Assembly (NCBI GenBank): GCA_900128395.1
Contig: LT649321.1
Coordinates: forward strand, 1-38,056
DNA from: Stramenopiles sp. TOSAG23-2
Lineage: Eukaryota > Sar
DNA: 38,056 nt
Direction of reading: 5' to 3'
The position numbers and the translations under genes are program-made. A model generated the notes under the pieces. That model was not told the origin of the DNA. It did not search any database and worked only from the letters and a program-made list of their open reading frames with translations. Of this stretch, positions 10,150-20,598 are shown piece by piece. Each line of letters begins with the position of its first letter. Position 1 is the first letter of the stretch.

Positions 10150-10930
10150 ATTGAAACGTTATAATAAATATCATGCTTGATACCGAACATGTCGTACGTA
10201 CAGATTTGTTTGTGTGTGTCGTGGTAAATATTTTTATTTTGTACGTCGTATTTTTATTTTATGAAATTTACTGTTTCTTTTTTTTCAAAAAATTAAAAAA
10301 TAATATTTTACATTTTTATAGATTATATTTTATAATATTTGCGTCTATATAATATCCTACATTCTAAATTTAAATTATTCTACGTAAGGATGGAAAATAC
10401 TACGATTATAACTGTATAAAACGGTTATTTGTATAAACATTAAATAATCTTTCTTTTTTTTCATTTTTCAACTTATTATGTTGGTTTCTATTCTTCTATG
10501 AAATTAATCATCTTTCAACACATTTGTTGTTGTTATTGATGATGAAGAATATATGTAATGATATATTATTATCAATAAGACTAATAATATACCAATGACA
10601 TTTACAAACGATAACAAAAATTCTTCCATGGTTTATATACCATTAGTAGGGATGTAAGTGGGTGTGATTTATGACGAGATGAATGATAAGTAAAAAAATA
10701 AATAAAAAAAAAGCAGATGGATGTGGAAAGGTTCAACAATGAAAAGATAATAAAAACAAAAATTTTTATAATATATCACATAAATAATTGAAATAATACA
10801 ACAAGTATTAATAACAATGTGTAATGTGTAACTACTACTGTAACTTGGAACGCCACAGGAACACCAGAACACCAGAACGCCATCATTCATCTCGAAGATC
10901 GAGGTTAAAAAAAAGTAGAAAAAGGTAAGG
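10150..10930. other. 3' flank of the EGF-like gene and AT-rich spacer
   Basis: No gene is supported here. The first bases after the stop contain aataaa and ataataaa words usable as polyadenylation signals. A short minisatellite of gaacaccaga units lies near 10848-10880. Most of the rest is low-complexity A/T sequence. Confidence 0.45.
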
Positions 10931-10935
10931 GAGAT

Positions 10936-11450
10936 AGCAGTGCAATTTTACATTAGTATACATTTAGTACAGAGTAGGATTATATAGGATAAAAAGTATA
11001 AAAAGGTAAGGGAGATAGCAGTGCAATTTTACAGTAGTATACACTTAGTACAGTACAGGATGATCTAATATTTATATCTAATGCTATTTAGGCTGTAAAG
11101 CTAAAATGCTAAAATCGATCTAATTTCTTCGACGTGATATATAGCAGTGCAATTTTACAGTAGTATACAGTCAGTACAGGATTATCTAATATTTATATCT
11201 GCAAAATGCTAAAAATATCGATCTAATTTCTTCGACGTGATATATAGCAGTGCAATTTGACAGTAGTATACAATTAGTACAGTACAGGATTATCTAATAT
11301 CTAATATCTAATATCTAATATTTAATATTTAACGTGATATAGCAGTGCAATTTGACAGTAGTATACAATTAGTACAGTACAGGATGATCTAATATTTCTA
11401 TCTGCACATCTATAATGCTATTAATATTTATATTTAAAGCCGATCTAATT
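10936..11450. repeat. Five-copy irregular tandem repeat upstream of proteasome gene
   Basis: A core of about 50 bp beginning agcagtgcaatttt/ga, followed by cagtagtatac, a variable a/c ttagtacag and then gtacaggat, starts at 10936, 11017, 11143, 11246 and 11341. Spacings are about 81, 126, 103 and 95 bp. Copies 2-5 are joined by a second shared segment, catctaatttcttcgacg-like, with variable loss. The third to fifth copies show short internal expansions such as repeats of taatatc near 11297-11325. It ends about 270 bp before the proteasome start codon, so it lies in or next to that gene's promoter. It may be a neutral minisatellite or carry repeated factor-binding sites. Confidence 0.9.
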
Positions 11451-11721
11451 TCTTCGACGACGAGACGAGCTTCTCTTCTTCTTCTTCTTATTTGAAAAAT
11501 GAATTATGATTTTAATAATAATTTATTCAATATATTTGTAAGATGACATCTTTACACTTAGTTCTTAGTTATACGCCGTTTTAGTGAAAAAAGAGAAATA
11601 TAGATATAAAACACCAACAAGTTCTGCATACTTTTGTTTTTGTTGTTGTTCTTGTTATTATTATTGTTATTACATATCTATATCTATATTTACATCTATC
11701 TATATATATATATACATAACC

Positions 11722-12534
11722 ATGTCGCATGCCCTTGTATTTGGTAATCCAGAACAAGGTGAAGCATTGAAACCAGAGGAAAATGTATTAAGAATGCACC
11801 CTTCCGGTTTAGTTGGACCTGCAGAGAGTGCTATTCCAGGCGGAAAAGGTTACAAAGTCCATGGCGGACCAATTGAACATGCATGGAGTCCATACGAGTT
11901 GAATGGAGGCACAGTTCTTGCTATTGCTGGACCGGATTATGCTGTCATTGCTGCTGATACAAGGCTTTGCAGAGGCTATTCTATTTTAAGTCGTAATGTT
12001 TCTAGATTGAAAAAAATGAGTGAAAAATGTGTACTTGGAACTGGAGGGTGCCATACGGATATACATACATTACATGAAATGCTTGGTATTCGATGTGGTA
12101 TGTACAAGCACAACCACGGGGAAGAGATTGGCACCAGGTCATTATCTCAACTTTTAGGAAATACGTTATATTACCGTCGTTTCTTCCCATATTACGCGTT
12201 TAATGTTCTTGCAGGATTAGATGAAAATGGTGTTGGTGCTGTTTATGGATATGATGCGGTCGGTTCTTTTCAACGCCAACCAGATGGTATCATGGCAAAT
12301 GGTAGTGGTTCAAAATTGATTATGCCAGTGTTGGATAATTTAGTTGCAGGGCAACATCGTAAAGAATGCCAAGATGGAAAAAGACAATACACTGCACAAG
12401 AAGCTGTAGAATTGGTTAAAGAAGGTTTTGTTACTGCAGGAGAACGTGATATTATGTGTGGTGATGCTGTTGAAATTATTTTAATTACCAAAGATGGTCA
12501 AACAATGGAAGTATTCCCATTGAAAAAAGATTAA
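11722..12534 (+). CDS. PSMB1: 20S proteasome subunit beta type-1 (beta-6)
   Basis: The 270-residue protein is a non-catalytic 20S core beta subunit. The beta-ring entry strand is NGGTVLAIAG (61-70), followed by YAVIAADTRL (73-82). The family-specific helix-loop RRFFPYYAFN (152-161), the GLDENGVGAVYGYD strand pair, and the ERDIMCGDAVEI region with the C-terminal KKD also match. Beta-6 lacks the catalytic Thr1, and the corresponding position here is the GG-T context, as in its orthologues. The N-terminal extension of about 55 residues fits a propeptide plus tail. ATG 11722 is chosen because the upstream in-frame codons translate to low-complexity Tyr/Ile/Cys sequence from microsatellite DNA and open only with GTG. 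It works in the nucleus and cytosol as part of the 20S/26S proteasome. It is the clearest housekeeping anchor in the window. Confidence 0.96.
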   Translation: MSHALVFGNPEQGEALKPEENVLRMHPSGLVGPAESAIPGGKGYKVHGGPIEHAWSPYELNGGTVLAIAGPDYAVIAADTRLCRGYSILSRNVSRLKKMSEKCVLGTGGCHTDIHTLHEMLGIRCGMYKHNHGEEIGTRSLSQLLGNTLYYRRFFPYYAFNVLAGLDENGVGAVYGYDAVGSFQRQPDGIMANGSGSKLIMPVLDNLVAGQHRKECQDGKRQYTAQEAVELVKEGFVTAGERDIMCGDAVEIILITKDGQTMEVFPLKKD

Positions 12535-12991
12535 AAAAAAAAAGAAGAACAGAAGAGACGCAAGACGCACACACATGCCGGAGAAAAAGATTTTTTTACA
12601 CTTTTGTACGCGTGAGAGTTATTATAGAATATATACGATATACGAAGTATTTATGTGTGGGAGAATATCTTGTGTTTCATAAAAACCTATATTTTAAAAC
12701 ATTTTTGTTTCAAATATCTCATTAAGCGCAAAGTTTTATATACGAACGACGTAATATAATAATTTTTTTACTTCTATATATATACATATTCCAAAAACAC
12801 ACTACTAATACACGCTGCGCACTAAGATATACGAAGTAATATGATATGAAATCTTCTAGTTTTTTTGTATCATCATATTGTAATAAAAGCATAAAAGCGG
12901 TGCTCCGTACATGAAAAATTACCCCGTGTGTATAAAAAAATAATCAAAAAGGATTTTTGTTTTTCAGGGGTAAACATCATCTCTGCTGCAT
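12535..12991. other. Convergent 3' intergenic region
   Basis: This 457-bp gap between converging stop codons must hold both 3' UTRs. It is AT-rich with runs of T and TATA. The 13-bp word gatatacgaagta occurs twice, near 12638 and 12828, in direct orientation. No gene or stable structured RNA was seen. Confidence 0.4.
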
Positions 12992-15900
12992 CTACACATT
13001 AGTTAGATCATCAGGAACAGCTTCTGCATCATTAATAGTTGTTTTAACTTCTTCATTGATTTCCTCTAAACGTTCTGTACGTTCTTCTTCATTATGAAGT
13101 ATCTCATCTGAGTTCTTCAATGCTACTTTCTCAACAACTTCTGCAAGTTTTTCACTACTATCTGTATTTTCCATTTTAACTTCGTTGTAAATAGTAGGAT
13201 CTTCATGATCAAAATTTTGCTTGTAATTTTCATCTTCAAATTTTCTAAATTTATGATATTCTGCTAATAATTTTGGTTCTATTTCAGATAAGACATCGAT
13301 TTCAAAGCGATGGCAATTATGACCACCATATCCATGAAAACAATCACACAAACCAGTTTCTTTATTACAATTACCTCGATTACTACAAACTGTGCTTTGT
13401 GTAGTACCCTTATATATATTATATAATGGACCACTGTGCAATGTACTGAATGGTTTCGATACTTGAAATGATGTCGAAGATATGATTTTATACACAGTTC
13501 GTATCTCCCAATTATTATTTACAGTGTCCATAATAGCCACACGATCATCTAATACTATATCTGATTTATCAACTAACTCAGAATGTGTCACAATGTTATT
13601 TTCCCCATTTGTCGAATCTACAGTCACGGTTTGCGTATTACTTGTGCCTGCAAATTGAACTTGTGGAAAATCTGTTGTATGGCATTCGACGTAATCATCT
13701 TCATTGTAAATACGTCTAACATATGTTCCAATATTGTGTATGTAAGAAGAAGTTGAAAATTCATTTATCAAAAATGGATTTCTGAATTCAAATTCCGTCG
13801 TAGAAATGACTGTCATGATTTCACGAGTTTGGTTGCCAACGCGAACGAAATTTCCAACAGATAATGTTTCCCCTGATGGCAATGCATTGGATAATTTCAA
13901 TTTAGTTGGGGATGAAATTGTCACATGTCCCGTCTGTGATAAGAAAATACTACTTGTTAAGTCACGGTCTTCACAAAGTATAGCGCGTATATCACCGGAT
14001 GTTCCTTGTTCATCAAAATCATTTTTCCCACGGCTGAAATCGATTTCATATCTCCAACCGGTTAAATGATAAATTTGCAACGGCGGAGTGCTAGTAAAGG
14101 GGACGTTTGGAACTGACATTGGACTGTTTATGACTAAAGACCCTGCTGCGACTGTTATAACCCGGCGTACTTCATCCCCCACGCGAATCAAATCACCAAC
14201 CAATAATGTAGTATGTTCATCTAAATCGGATGCAGAAATATTACTGCTTAAATATGTACAGTCTGTAAACGTTAACGTGTTTCTATTTGGCGCAGAGCTT
14301 TCAACAACACATTTAGATAGCATAGTCCCTGACTGTTTTGTGGTTACTTTTATATGTCGCAATGGTCTCATTGGTAAATTTAACATTGCTTTTTTAATTT
14401 CTTGCGTTAAAGTATATTTGGTTATCGTATACGATGTAGATTTTGAATAGCCATGTAGCATTTGAGATGCCGCGCTTTCCGGGAATGGACTCCAATAATT
14501 AACATCGCCTAATAACTCAGGATAAGCTTGAGTTGTATTTTTATAATACGCAATACTGATTGCAGTTATTTTACCATTTGATGTCAATGTAACTTCTGAT
14601 ACTCGACGTACGTGTGAATTAAATACAATAAAATCCCCTTGCTTCACCAAATCATAATTAATATATGGGGATGCAATTGTAATTAAATATGCATTGGTTG
14701 AGATATCAACTGTCGCACCATTTGTTGAAAGATTAAATGTATTTAAGGAAGTTATTGGTGAACTTAATATTGCTGTATGAAATTGATCACTTCTCGTGCC
14801 ACTTCCTTTGAATCCAACAATTTTGCGGTATTCATGTCCGATTTCGATGTAATCTCCTATTATTAAATAATCGTTCATTATATTGTATTCAAAATGTATA
14901 AATGCACCATTTATAAATGCCTTGGTCAATTTTAGTTGAACTGAGGTAGGAATATTTGTAGTATTATATGTTTCTCCTCGAACATCATCGTAATAACGTA
15001 GTGTAAAATTTCCACTTGCATAACCTTTGCTACTTTTAATGTATAATATTTGCCGTTCATTGCGTATTTTATATGGTGAATGACGTGTTGTTCCAAGATG
15101 TGTAAATGGATCATATCCACCATAATATGTAATAGCAGGATCATGACCTCGTGGACATTTGCGTTCTGAACAATCCCATCCTTCATATCCTGGATCACAC
15201 GCACATGCTCTGTTAAGATGCCCATCCCATAATTTATATTCCATTTTTTGCCACATTGGTGTAGACCGTGGATATGATTTTGGAAAAGTTTCTAGCAAGG
15301 TTAATGTCCGATCCCCATCATGAAATGCAACTTTAAACAAGGTTGGTATATTTCCTATAATTATTAAATCCCCACCAGTTGCTGAAATAGTCGATGGGAT
15401 AGACAATGAATCATCAAACATGACAATTTTCGATCCTTTCGTGGTTGATACACCTGAAATATCCAATAACTTTGGTGTGTCATTTGCCATTTCACTTACA
15501 CTTTTACAATGGCCATGTTCATGACAATATTTTTCACAACGTTGCTTTTCACATGCAAAACCAGTATAACCAGGGAAACATTTACATAAACCTTTAAATC
15601 GATCACAATACCCATTATTTGAACATTCCATATAAAAATGTGCTTCATTTCTTTGACTATATTGTCCAGGCCACATTTCCCAATCACCATGTGGAAAACG
15701 TTGATTTGGATAATATGGATAAAATGGTAATGATGTAATACCATCAACATCCATTGGTGGAGTAACACGGTATTGTTGATCTTTCACTAATATTTCAGCA
15801 ATGACGAAAGTATATGCTTTATCGTGTTTAAAAAACACTACGTTATCATTTACATTTAACATACTTTCCTCCCCAAAAATTGTAGCAAGTTTTGATATAT

Positions 15901-16267
15901 CGTTTGCATCGACGGTCATTACGTCGCCTAATGATGGTATAGAGGCAGATGGTCCAAAATGTGCCTCGCTTTTAGTTCTTTGAAATTCTTGATCTACAAA
16001 TTGTCTCATACTATTATCATACAAATCACCGTCAAAATTTCCATCCGTTTGTGGTGTAGTTACAAAAGATATACCACTTGGACATACTCTATCGCCACAA
16101 TCGTTGTTTGTCCACCCACCGAAACATTCACACACATCATCTGAATTACAAATTCCATGTCCCCAGCAAGAATTTGCACATGAAGCGTTGGTACATGGTA
16201 TAATACTTATTGTTATTATCAGACAAAGCGTTTTTAAAAGAATATATACAAAACGACGGTTAAACAT
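12992..16267 (-). CDS. Large secreted EGF-like/beta-repeat protein
   Basis: The 1091-residue protein begins with a signal peptide (about residues 1-28). EGF-like modules follow: C-WGHGIC-NSDDVC-EC..C at 30-57, then near 215-245 (CSNNGYCDRFKGLCKC), then CDPGYEGWDC near 355. Another lies near the end, VCSNRGNCNKETGLCDC (about 958-975). Between the EGF clusters is a long beta-rich region in which a module of the form LxVGDxVRVGxxxRxVxxV recurs (for example LLVGDLIRVGDEVRRVI and LSVGNFVRVGNQTREIM). The C-terminal 100 residues are an acidic, Glu-rich coiled coil. There are numerous N-glycosylation sequons. It is an extracellular or wall-associated protein by prediction. It shares its overall plan, though little identity, with the protein at 7963-10149. 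Confidence 0.88.
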   Translation of the reverse strand: MFNRRFVYILLKTLCLIITISIIPCTNASCANSCWGHGICNSDDVCECFGGWTNNDCGDRVCPSGISFVTTPQTDGNFDGDLYDNSMRQFVDQEFQRTKSEAHFGPSASIPSLGDVMTVDANDISKLATIFGEESMLNVNDNVVFFKHDKAYTFVIAEILVKDQQYRVTPPMDVDGITSLPFYPYYPNQRFPHGDWEMWPGQYSQRNEAHFYMECSNNGYCDRFKGLCKCFPGYTGFACEKQRCEKYCHEHGHCKSVSEMANDTPKLLDISGVSTTKGSKIVMFDDSLSIPSTISATGGDLIIIGNIPTLFKVAFHDGDRTLTLLETFPKSYPRSTPMWQKMEYKLWDGHLNRACACDPGYEGWDCSERKCPRGHDPAITYYGGYDPFTHLGTTRHSPYKIRNERQILYIKSSKGYASGNFTLRYYDDVRGETYNTTNIPTSVQLKLTKAFINGAFIHFEYNIMNDYLIIGDYIEIGHEYRKIVGFKGSGTRSDQFHTAILSSPITSLNTFNLSTNGATVDISTNAYLITIASPYINYDLVKQGDFIVFNSHVRRVSEVTLTSNGKITAISIAYYKNTTQAYPELLGDVNYWSPFPESAASQMLHGYSKSTSYTITKYTLTQEIKKAMLNLPMRPLRHIKVTTKQSGTMLSKCVVESSAPNRNTLTFTDCTYLSSNISASDLDEHTTLLVGDLIRVGDEVRRVITVAAGSLVINSPMSVPNVPFTSTPPLQIYHLTGWRYEIDFSRGKNDFDEQGTSGDIRAILCEDRDLTSSIFLSQTGHVTISSPTKLKLSNALPSGETLSVGNFVRVGNQTREIMTVISTTEFEFRNPFLINEFSTSSYIHNIGTYVRRIYNEDDYVECHTTDFPQVQFAGTSNTQTVTVDSTNGENNIVTHSELVDKSDIVLDDRVAIMDTVNNNWEIRTVYKIISSTSFQVSKPFSTLHSGPLYNIYKGTTQSTVCSNRGNCNKETGLCDCFHGYGGHNCHRFEIDVLSEIEPKLLAEYHKFRKFEDENYKQNFDHEDPTIYNEVKMENTDSSEKLAEVVEKVALKNSDEILHNEEERTERLEEINEEVKTTINDAEAVPDDLTNV

Positions 16268-17064
16268 TCTTATTTGTAGTAGGTAACACTAAATTAAACT
16301 GTATATCGTTTTAATTAGTTTGTATATATATATATATATTGTATATCTCCAGTGATAATAATTATATATGTATATATGGAAATACGTAATATACTGTTTA
16401 AGAAATGTACTAGTACGATAGGAGATTCAAAAAGCGTTATATAGTTTCTTTCATAAAAACTATTATATATATTCATATATAGTATATATATATATATGTG
16501 ACAATTTATAATAATAATAGTCTTATAACAACAATAATAATAATAAAAAAAAACACTGTTGTGATTGGATAAATCTACAATGTATAATAATAGTAAAAGC
16601 GTAAAAGCTGATGGTATAATATTAATATAGAAGATGATGACCAGGGGATGACAGGAATCAGGAATCAGAGATGAGGGTTTTTGTGTATTCAGAATTGTTT
16701 ATAATGAAATCGATTTATCTATTATAGTCTATAGTGCTAATCTGTGTATGTTGATTTTGGTTATATAGATTTTAGATTTTTTGTGATATTTTTCAGTCAA
16801 CTCATGTTCAAGTATAATTTGTCGTAGTCATTTGATGTGGCAAGTCTCTAGTTGGTTCACCAACTTGGTGGGAAATTCAAAATTTTAGATCAAAAAAGTG
16901 TATTTTATCTACGTAGAAGAAGCAAAGAGTTGTGTGTGTGATGTTGTGTGAGAAAAAAAGACAAAAGATTCTGGGTGTCTATAATTTATATCGATTTATT
17001 TGGTTGTAATACGGGAGAGATACATACATATATATATATATACAAAAAAAAAAGATTAATTAAT
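16268..17064. promoter_or_regulatory. Divergent promoter region with TA microsatellites
   Basis: This 797-bp region separates two divergent start codons. It holds TA-type microsatellites near 16322-16340, 16464-16498 and 17029-17042, and an AAT run near 16518-16542. A long T/A-rich leader precedes the CAF-1 gene. No further gene was found; the promoter assignment comes from position only. Confidence 0.4.
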
Positions 17065-19008
17065 ATGAAAGCAAAAGTATTATTTATTGCATGGCATCCA
17101 TTGGAAGCTGAAAATGGTAAAAATGCACCAATATTAGCAGTAGATTTTGTCCCTGCTTCTAGTCGTTTGCCATTTCGTATTGCAGCAACTGCTGGGCAAG
17201 ATGGTGTAGTTCGTATATGGCGTTTAGAAGATAAGGAAATTGAAATTAAAAATTCAAACAATGGTAAAATAACTCCTGTGGATGGTAACGATGAACAAAA
17301 AGGGTCAGGTACAACAACGGAAACAAGAACATCTACCAAGTTAGTTGCTACACATCGCGCGGATTTAACTGGTTTTACTTGTAGTGTTAATGCACTTCGT
17401 TTTTCACCAAACGCTGAATGTTTAGCAACAGCTGGGGATGATGGTTCTGTATTTGTATGGGGTTGTAGACGCGATCGTGGTTATTATCGCTGGGACTGTG
17501 TTACCGACGCACGCCATTTATCGAAACGTTTGATGAGAGGTCGTTGTAGTGAAATTTATGACATTGCATGGTCACCAGATTCAAAACGTTTAATGGCTGG
17601 AAGTGTTGATGGTTCCATTAAAATTTGGGACGTATCCAATGGTGATTTAGTTCATTCCATGAAAGATCATCAAGGTTTTGTACAAGGTGTCAGTTGGGAT
17701 CCGTTGAATCAATATGTTGCATCTCAAGGTGCATCATCTAAATCAACCGTACGCGTATATTCAATTGAAAAAGTAAAAAAGAAAGGTCCATTTCATATTG
17801 CTCAAACCATTTCAAGGCGCAAACGTGTTTTAGGACCATCGGAGCAAGAAACAGCGGATCGTTTAGCGGAACAAGCAGCGAAGAAATTAGAAATTGCAGC
17901 TGCGAAATTACAAGCAGAGAAAGAAGCGGAAGCTCTAAGGCAACAGCAATTATTGAATATTACTGTTGAAGATGGCGCAGTACCTGAAACTTCAACAACT
18001 ACGACTGTATTAATACCAAAAGTAAAGAAACCAAGAAAAAAATCACAAACATACGAAATGTACATGGATGATATTACTACTAATACATTTTTCCGTCGTT
18101 TAGAATGGACCGTAGATGGTTCTTTTCTTCTAACACCTGCTGCAATATTTAAAAATCCAGAAACAAAAAAAAGTATTCCAACTGTATATGCATTTGGAAG
18201 AAAACAATGGGCCAATCCGTTGTTTCATTTGCCTGGTGTGGATGATAGTGTCCCAGTAGCAGTTCGTTGCAGCCCAATAATTTATCAATTGAAAACAAAC
18301 AAAGATGGAAAAACACATCCACAACCATATATTGATTTGCCTTATAGAATGGTATACGCTGTTGCTACGATGAATTCTGTAGTTCTTTACGATACGCAAC
18401 ATGCACATCCAATTGCTTTGATTGGCAATTTGCATTATGCGAATTTGACTGACTTATCATGGTCGCATGATGGAAATACTATTTTAATGAGTTCAACTGA
18501 TGGTTATTGTTCAGTCGCTATATTTGATGAAGGTGAATTAGGACAACTTTTGCCAAAAGAAGATTTACCAGCTGCATGTAAAATTACACATCAACCACAT
18601 TTCTTTGCAAATGAAAAGAAGTTTGTACAAGAAGAAGAAGAAGAAGTACAAGTAAAAACGACGGTAGAAGATCCTACTATTACCACCACCACTGATAATA
18701 ATAACAATAACAATAGTAAAGATAATGAAACCACTGAAAAGCCAAAAAAACGTAGAATCCAATTGATTTCGATGGTTTCATCTGTACCTGAAGGTGCAAA
18801 TGCAACACCTGCAATTAATCAATTAGCACCTAGGAAAAAAAAAGACAAGACAGGCAAGAAACGTGTAGCACTTATAAATCTCTCATCTACTACTGGTGGT
18901 GCTGGTGCCGGTCTATTAAACGAATCAAGTAAAAAAACAGAAGGTGGGATAAATATATTGCAAGTAAAGAGTAAAAAGAAAATAAAACCACAATTGATTT
19001 CACCATAA
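17065..19008 (+). CDS. CHAF1B: Chromatin assembly factor 1 p60-type WD40 subunit
   Basis: The 647-residue protein is the middle subunit of CAF-1 (human CHAF1B/p60, yeast Cac2, plant FAS2), which deposits H3-H4 on replicating and repaired DNA in the nucleus. Diagnostic features are the N-terminal strand KVLFIAWHP, the first WD repeat ending TAGQDGVVRIWRL, then CLATAGDDGSVFVWG and RLMAGSVDGSIKIWDV. The family-specific FFRRLEWTVDGSFLLTPA, the AFGRKQWANPLFHLPG segment and the C-terminal LTDLSWSHDGNTILMSSTDG blade also match. An Ala/Glu-rich helical insertion (about 285-330) sits mid-propeller. The tail (about 535-647) is Lys-rich and low-complexity. ATG 17065 is used because the upstream frame is microsatellite-derived and lacks an ATG. 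It converges on the next gene. Confidence 0.94.
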   Translation: MKAKVLFIAWHPLEAENGKNAPILAVDFVPASSRLPFRIAATAGQDGVVRIWRLEDKEIEIKNSNNGKITPVDGNDEQKGSGTTTETRTSTKLVATHRADLTGFTCSVNALRFSPNAECLATAGDDGSVFVWGCRRDRGYYRWDCVTDARHLSKRLMRGRCSEIYDIAWSPDSKRLMAGSVDGSIKIWDVSNGDLVHSMKDHQGFVQGVSWDPLNQYVASQGASSKSTVRVYSIEKVKKKGPFHIAQTISRRKRVLGPSEQETADRLAEQAAKKLEIAAAKLQAEKEAEALRQQQLLNITVEDGAVPETSTTTTVLIPKVKKPRKKSQTYEMYMDDITTNTFFRRLEWTVDGSFLLTPAAIFKNPETKKSIPTVYAFGRKQWANPLFHLPGVDDSVPVAVRCSPIIYQLKTNKDGKTHPQPYIDLPYRMVYAVATMNSVVLYDTQHAHPIALIGNLHYANLTDLSWSHDGNTILMSSTDGYCSVAIFDEGELGQLLPKEDLPAACKITHQPHFFANEKKFVQEEEEEVQVKTTVEDPTITTTTDNNNNNNSKDNETTEKPKKRRIQLISMVSSVPEGANATPAINQLAPRKKKDKTGKKRVALINLSSTTGGAGAGLLNESSKKTEGGINILQVKSKKKIKPQLISP

Positions 19009-19398
19009 AAAGTTTTAATTCCCAGCGAGATTTATGATTGTTCGAGCGGAGGAGCGAGGGGATAGGAGGTATACGGTATACAGAGGGAATAGGGAACAGG
19101 GAGTTTAGGGAGTGTTGATTTTTACGAGTAAATATTTTTTTTTTATTTGCTTTTATATATATTTTAATATAACTTAGATTATATAACCATATGATAATTA
19201 TATGATATTAATACGTATGCATATACTCGTATTATATGATATATACTCGTATGATATAATATTATATATATAATGTGGTACGACTCGCGTAAATATCATA
19301 TTTAATCACATATATATCAAACTCATATGAGTAAGAGAAAAACACATATATCAAACTCCACTCTTGAAACGAAATAAATATTTAGCCAAGAAGGAACA
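19009..19398. other. Convergent 3' intergenic region
   Basis: The 390-bp gap begins with a purine-rich gcggaggagcgagggg block. It then turns into A/T sequence with several copies of atactcgtat/atatgata near 19220-19260 that form small overlapping palindromes. It presumably contains both 3' UTRs and poly(A) signals. No gene was seen. Confidence 0.4.
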
Positions 19399-20598
19399 CT
19401 AAGGAATAACTGGCCTGCTCCTTTTGCCCTTTACGGTAGATGGTGTTTTGCGCTTTTTTGACGATGTAGAGGAATCAGACGAAGAAGATGAAGAAGAGGA
19501 GCTTGGTGAAATTTTCCTCTTTCTTTTCTTATTTGTTGACGAAGGCGATTTTACGATTAATGGCTTTTGCAAGTCAAAATCAAAATTTTCGAATAATTTC
19601 ACTCGTTCTTTACTCATTTCAACAGATTGTTTCGCTGATACAACTCTTTCTTCGGCCATTTTCACTTCTCTTTTTGCTTCTTCTACGGCTTCTTCGGCAT
19701 TTGCTACATTTTTGATTGCACGGGTATGTGATTCGATTTTACTTTCAGCATTTTCTCGAACTTTTTGCAAAGTTTCATCCATTGCATATTTTTGTATATC
19801 TTCAACTTCTTCCTTTGGAATTTCATGTTTATTAATTAATTTCGTAACTTTTTTGTGTAAATAACCGGCATAAAGTTGAAGTACTTTCGGCTTACTGGTG
19901 GAGTACCTGGTTAGACAGTTTCTAAGAATGCTACCCCCATTTCTTTGCCTTCTCACTTTATCGCATAAAATTGAGAAGTCGTAAAAATACCGCTTGCCAA
20001 CTAACGTTTTTTCAACATCAACAAAGTCTTTTTCTTTCAATTGAAATATAGTTTTAGCATCTTTCTTTGTATAAAACTCACCGATTGGTGATAAAATTGG
20101 CTCTGCATTTGAGTATTCAATGACTTGTGGCAATAGAACTTCGACCTTTTTGATTGCTTTCTGACATGCTGCTTCTTTTGCGATTCTCTTCTTTTCGTTT
20201 TCTTTCTTCTCTGCCTCATCTTTTTTCATTTTCAAGTACCCTTCTTCCCCTAAACTTTTTCTCAATTCGTTTTCCTCTCGTTTCGCCTTTGCCAAGGCTT
20301 TCTTCTCTTCAAATTTTTCTTTCAAACTATAAGCCAAATGTCGTACTTCCCAATATTTAACCAGTGTAACTTTGCCTTTTCCATATGCGTGCCATCCATT
20401 CACGACTTTCTTCTTCAACTTATGATCCAGGACCTGTTGCGGTGTAATACGAAAGGTAGATTTTGAAACTGCGGCGCACACAATTTCAATTTTATTTACC
20501 TTTTTCTTATCGGTCCAATCAAAAGGCTTGTAACCGGGCCTGAGCCTTGGATTACCATATGGTACCCACGTCTTTTTGTAATAGTTTCCCCAAGGCAT
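19399..20598 (-). CDS. Lys-rich nuclear coiled-coil protein, function unknown
   Basis: The 399-residue protein is not confidently recognised. Residues 1-95 are basic and aromatic (for example WVPYGNPRLRPGYKPFDW) with a helical motif FRITPQQVLDHKLKKK. Residues 95-150 are a very charged coiled coil. A second segment, FYTKKDAKTIFQLKEKDF (about 178-195), looks like a distant echo of the first. This pair resembles the T-x-x-x-A/V-x-x-x-x-L-K pattern of the XPA C-terminal DNA-binding fold, but the resemblance is weak. A second coiled coil (about 275-340) leads to a tail with a Ser run and several nuclear-localisation-like clusters (KKRKRK, KKRK). A nuclear, nucleic-acid-binding role is the best guess from composition. 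ATG 20598 is the first in the frame. Confidence 0.78.
   Translation of the reverse strand: MPWGNYYKKTWVPYGNPRLRPGYKPFDWTDKKKVNKIEIVCAAVSKSTFRITPQQVLDHKLKKKVVNGWHAYGKGKVTLVKYWEVRHLAYSLKEKFEEKKALAKAKREENELRKSLGEEGYLKMKKDEAEKKENEKKRIAKEAACQKAIKKVEVLLPQVIEYSNAEPILSPIGEFYTKKDAKTIFQLKEKDFVDVEKTLVGKRYFYDFSILCDKVRRQRNGGSILRNCLTRYSTSKPKVLQLYAGYLHKKVTKLINKHEIPKEEVEDIQKYAMDETLQKVRENAESKIESHTRAIKNVANAEEAVEEAKREVKMAEERVVSAKQSVEMSKERVKLFENFDFDLQKPLIVKSPSSTNKKRKRKISPSSSSSSSSSDSSTSSKKRKTPSTVKGKRSRPVIP

Noticed and set aside
11584-11721. N-terminal extension of the proteasome gene
   Set aside because: It begins with GTG and encodes microsatellite Tyr/Ile/Cys sequence; ATG 11722 gives a family-typical length.
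14088-14450. 120-codon plus-strand frame opposite the large EGF protein
   Set aside because: It is an antisense shadow of well-supported coding sequence.
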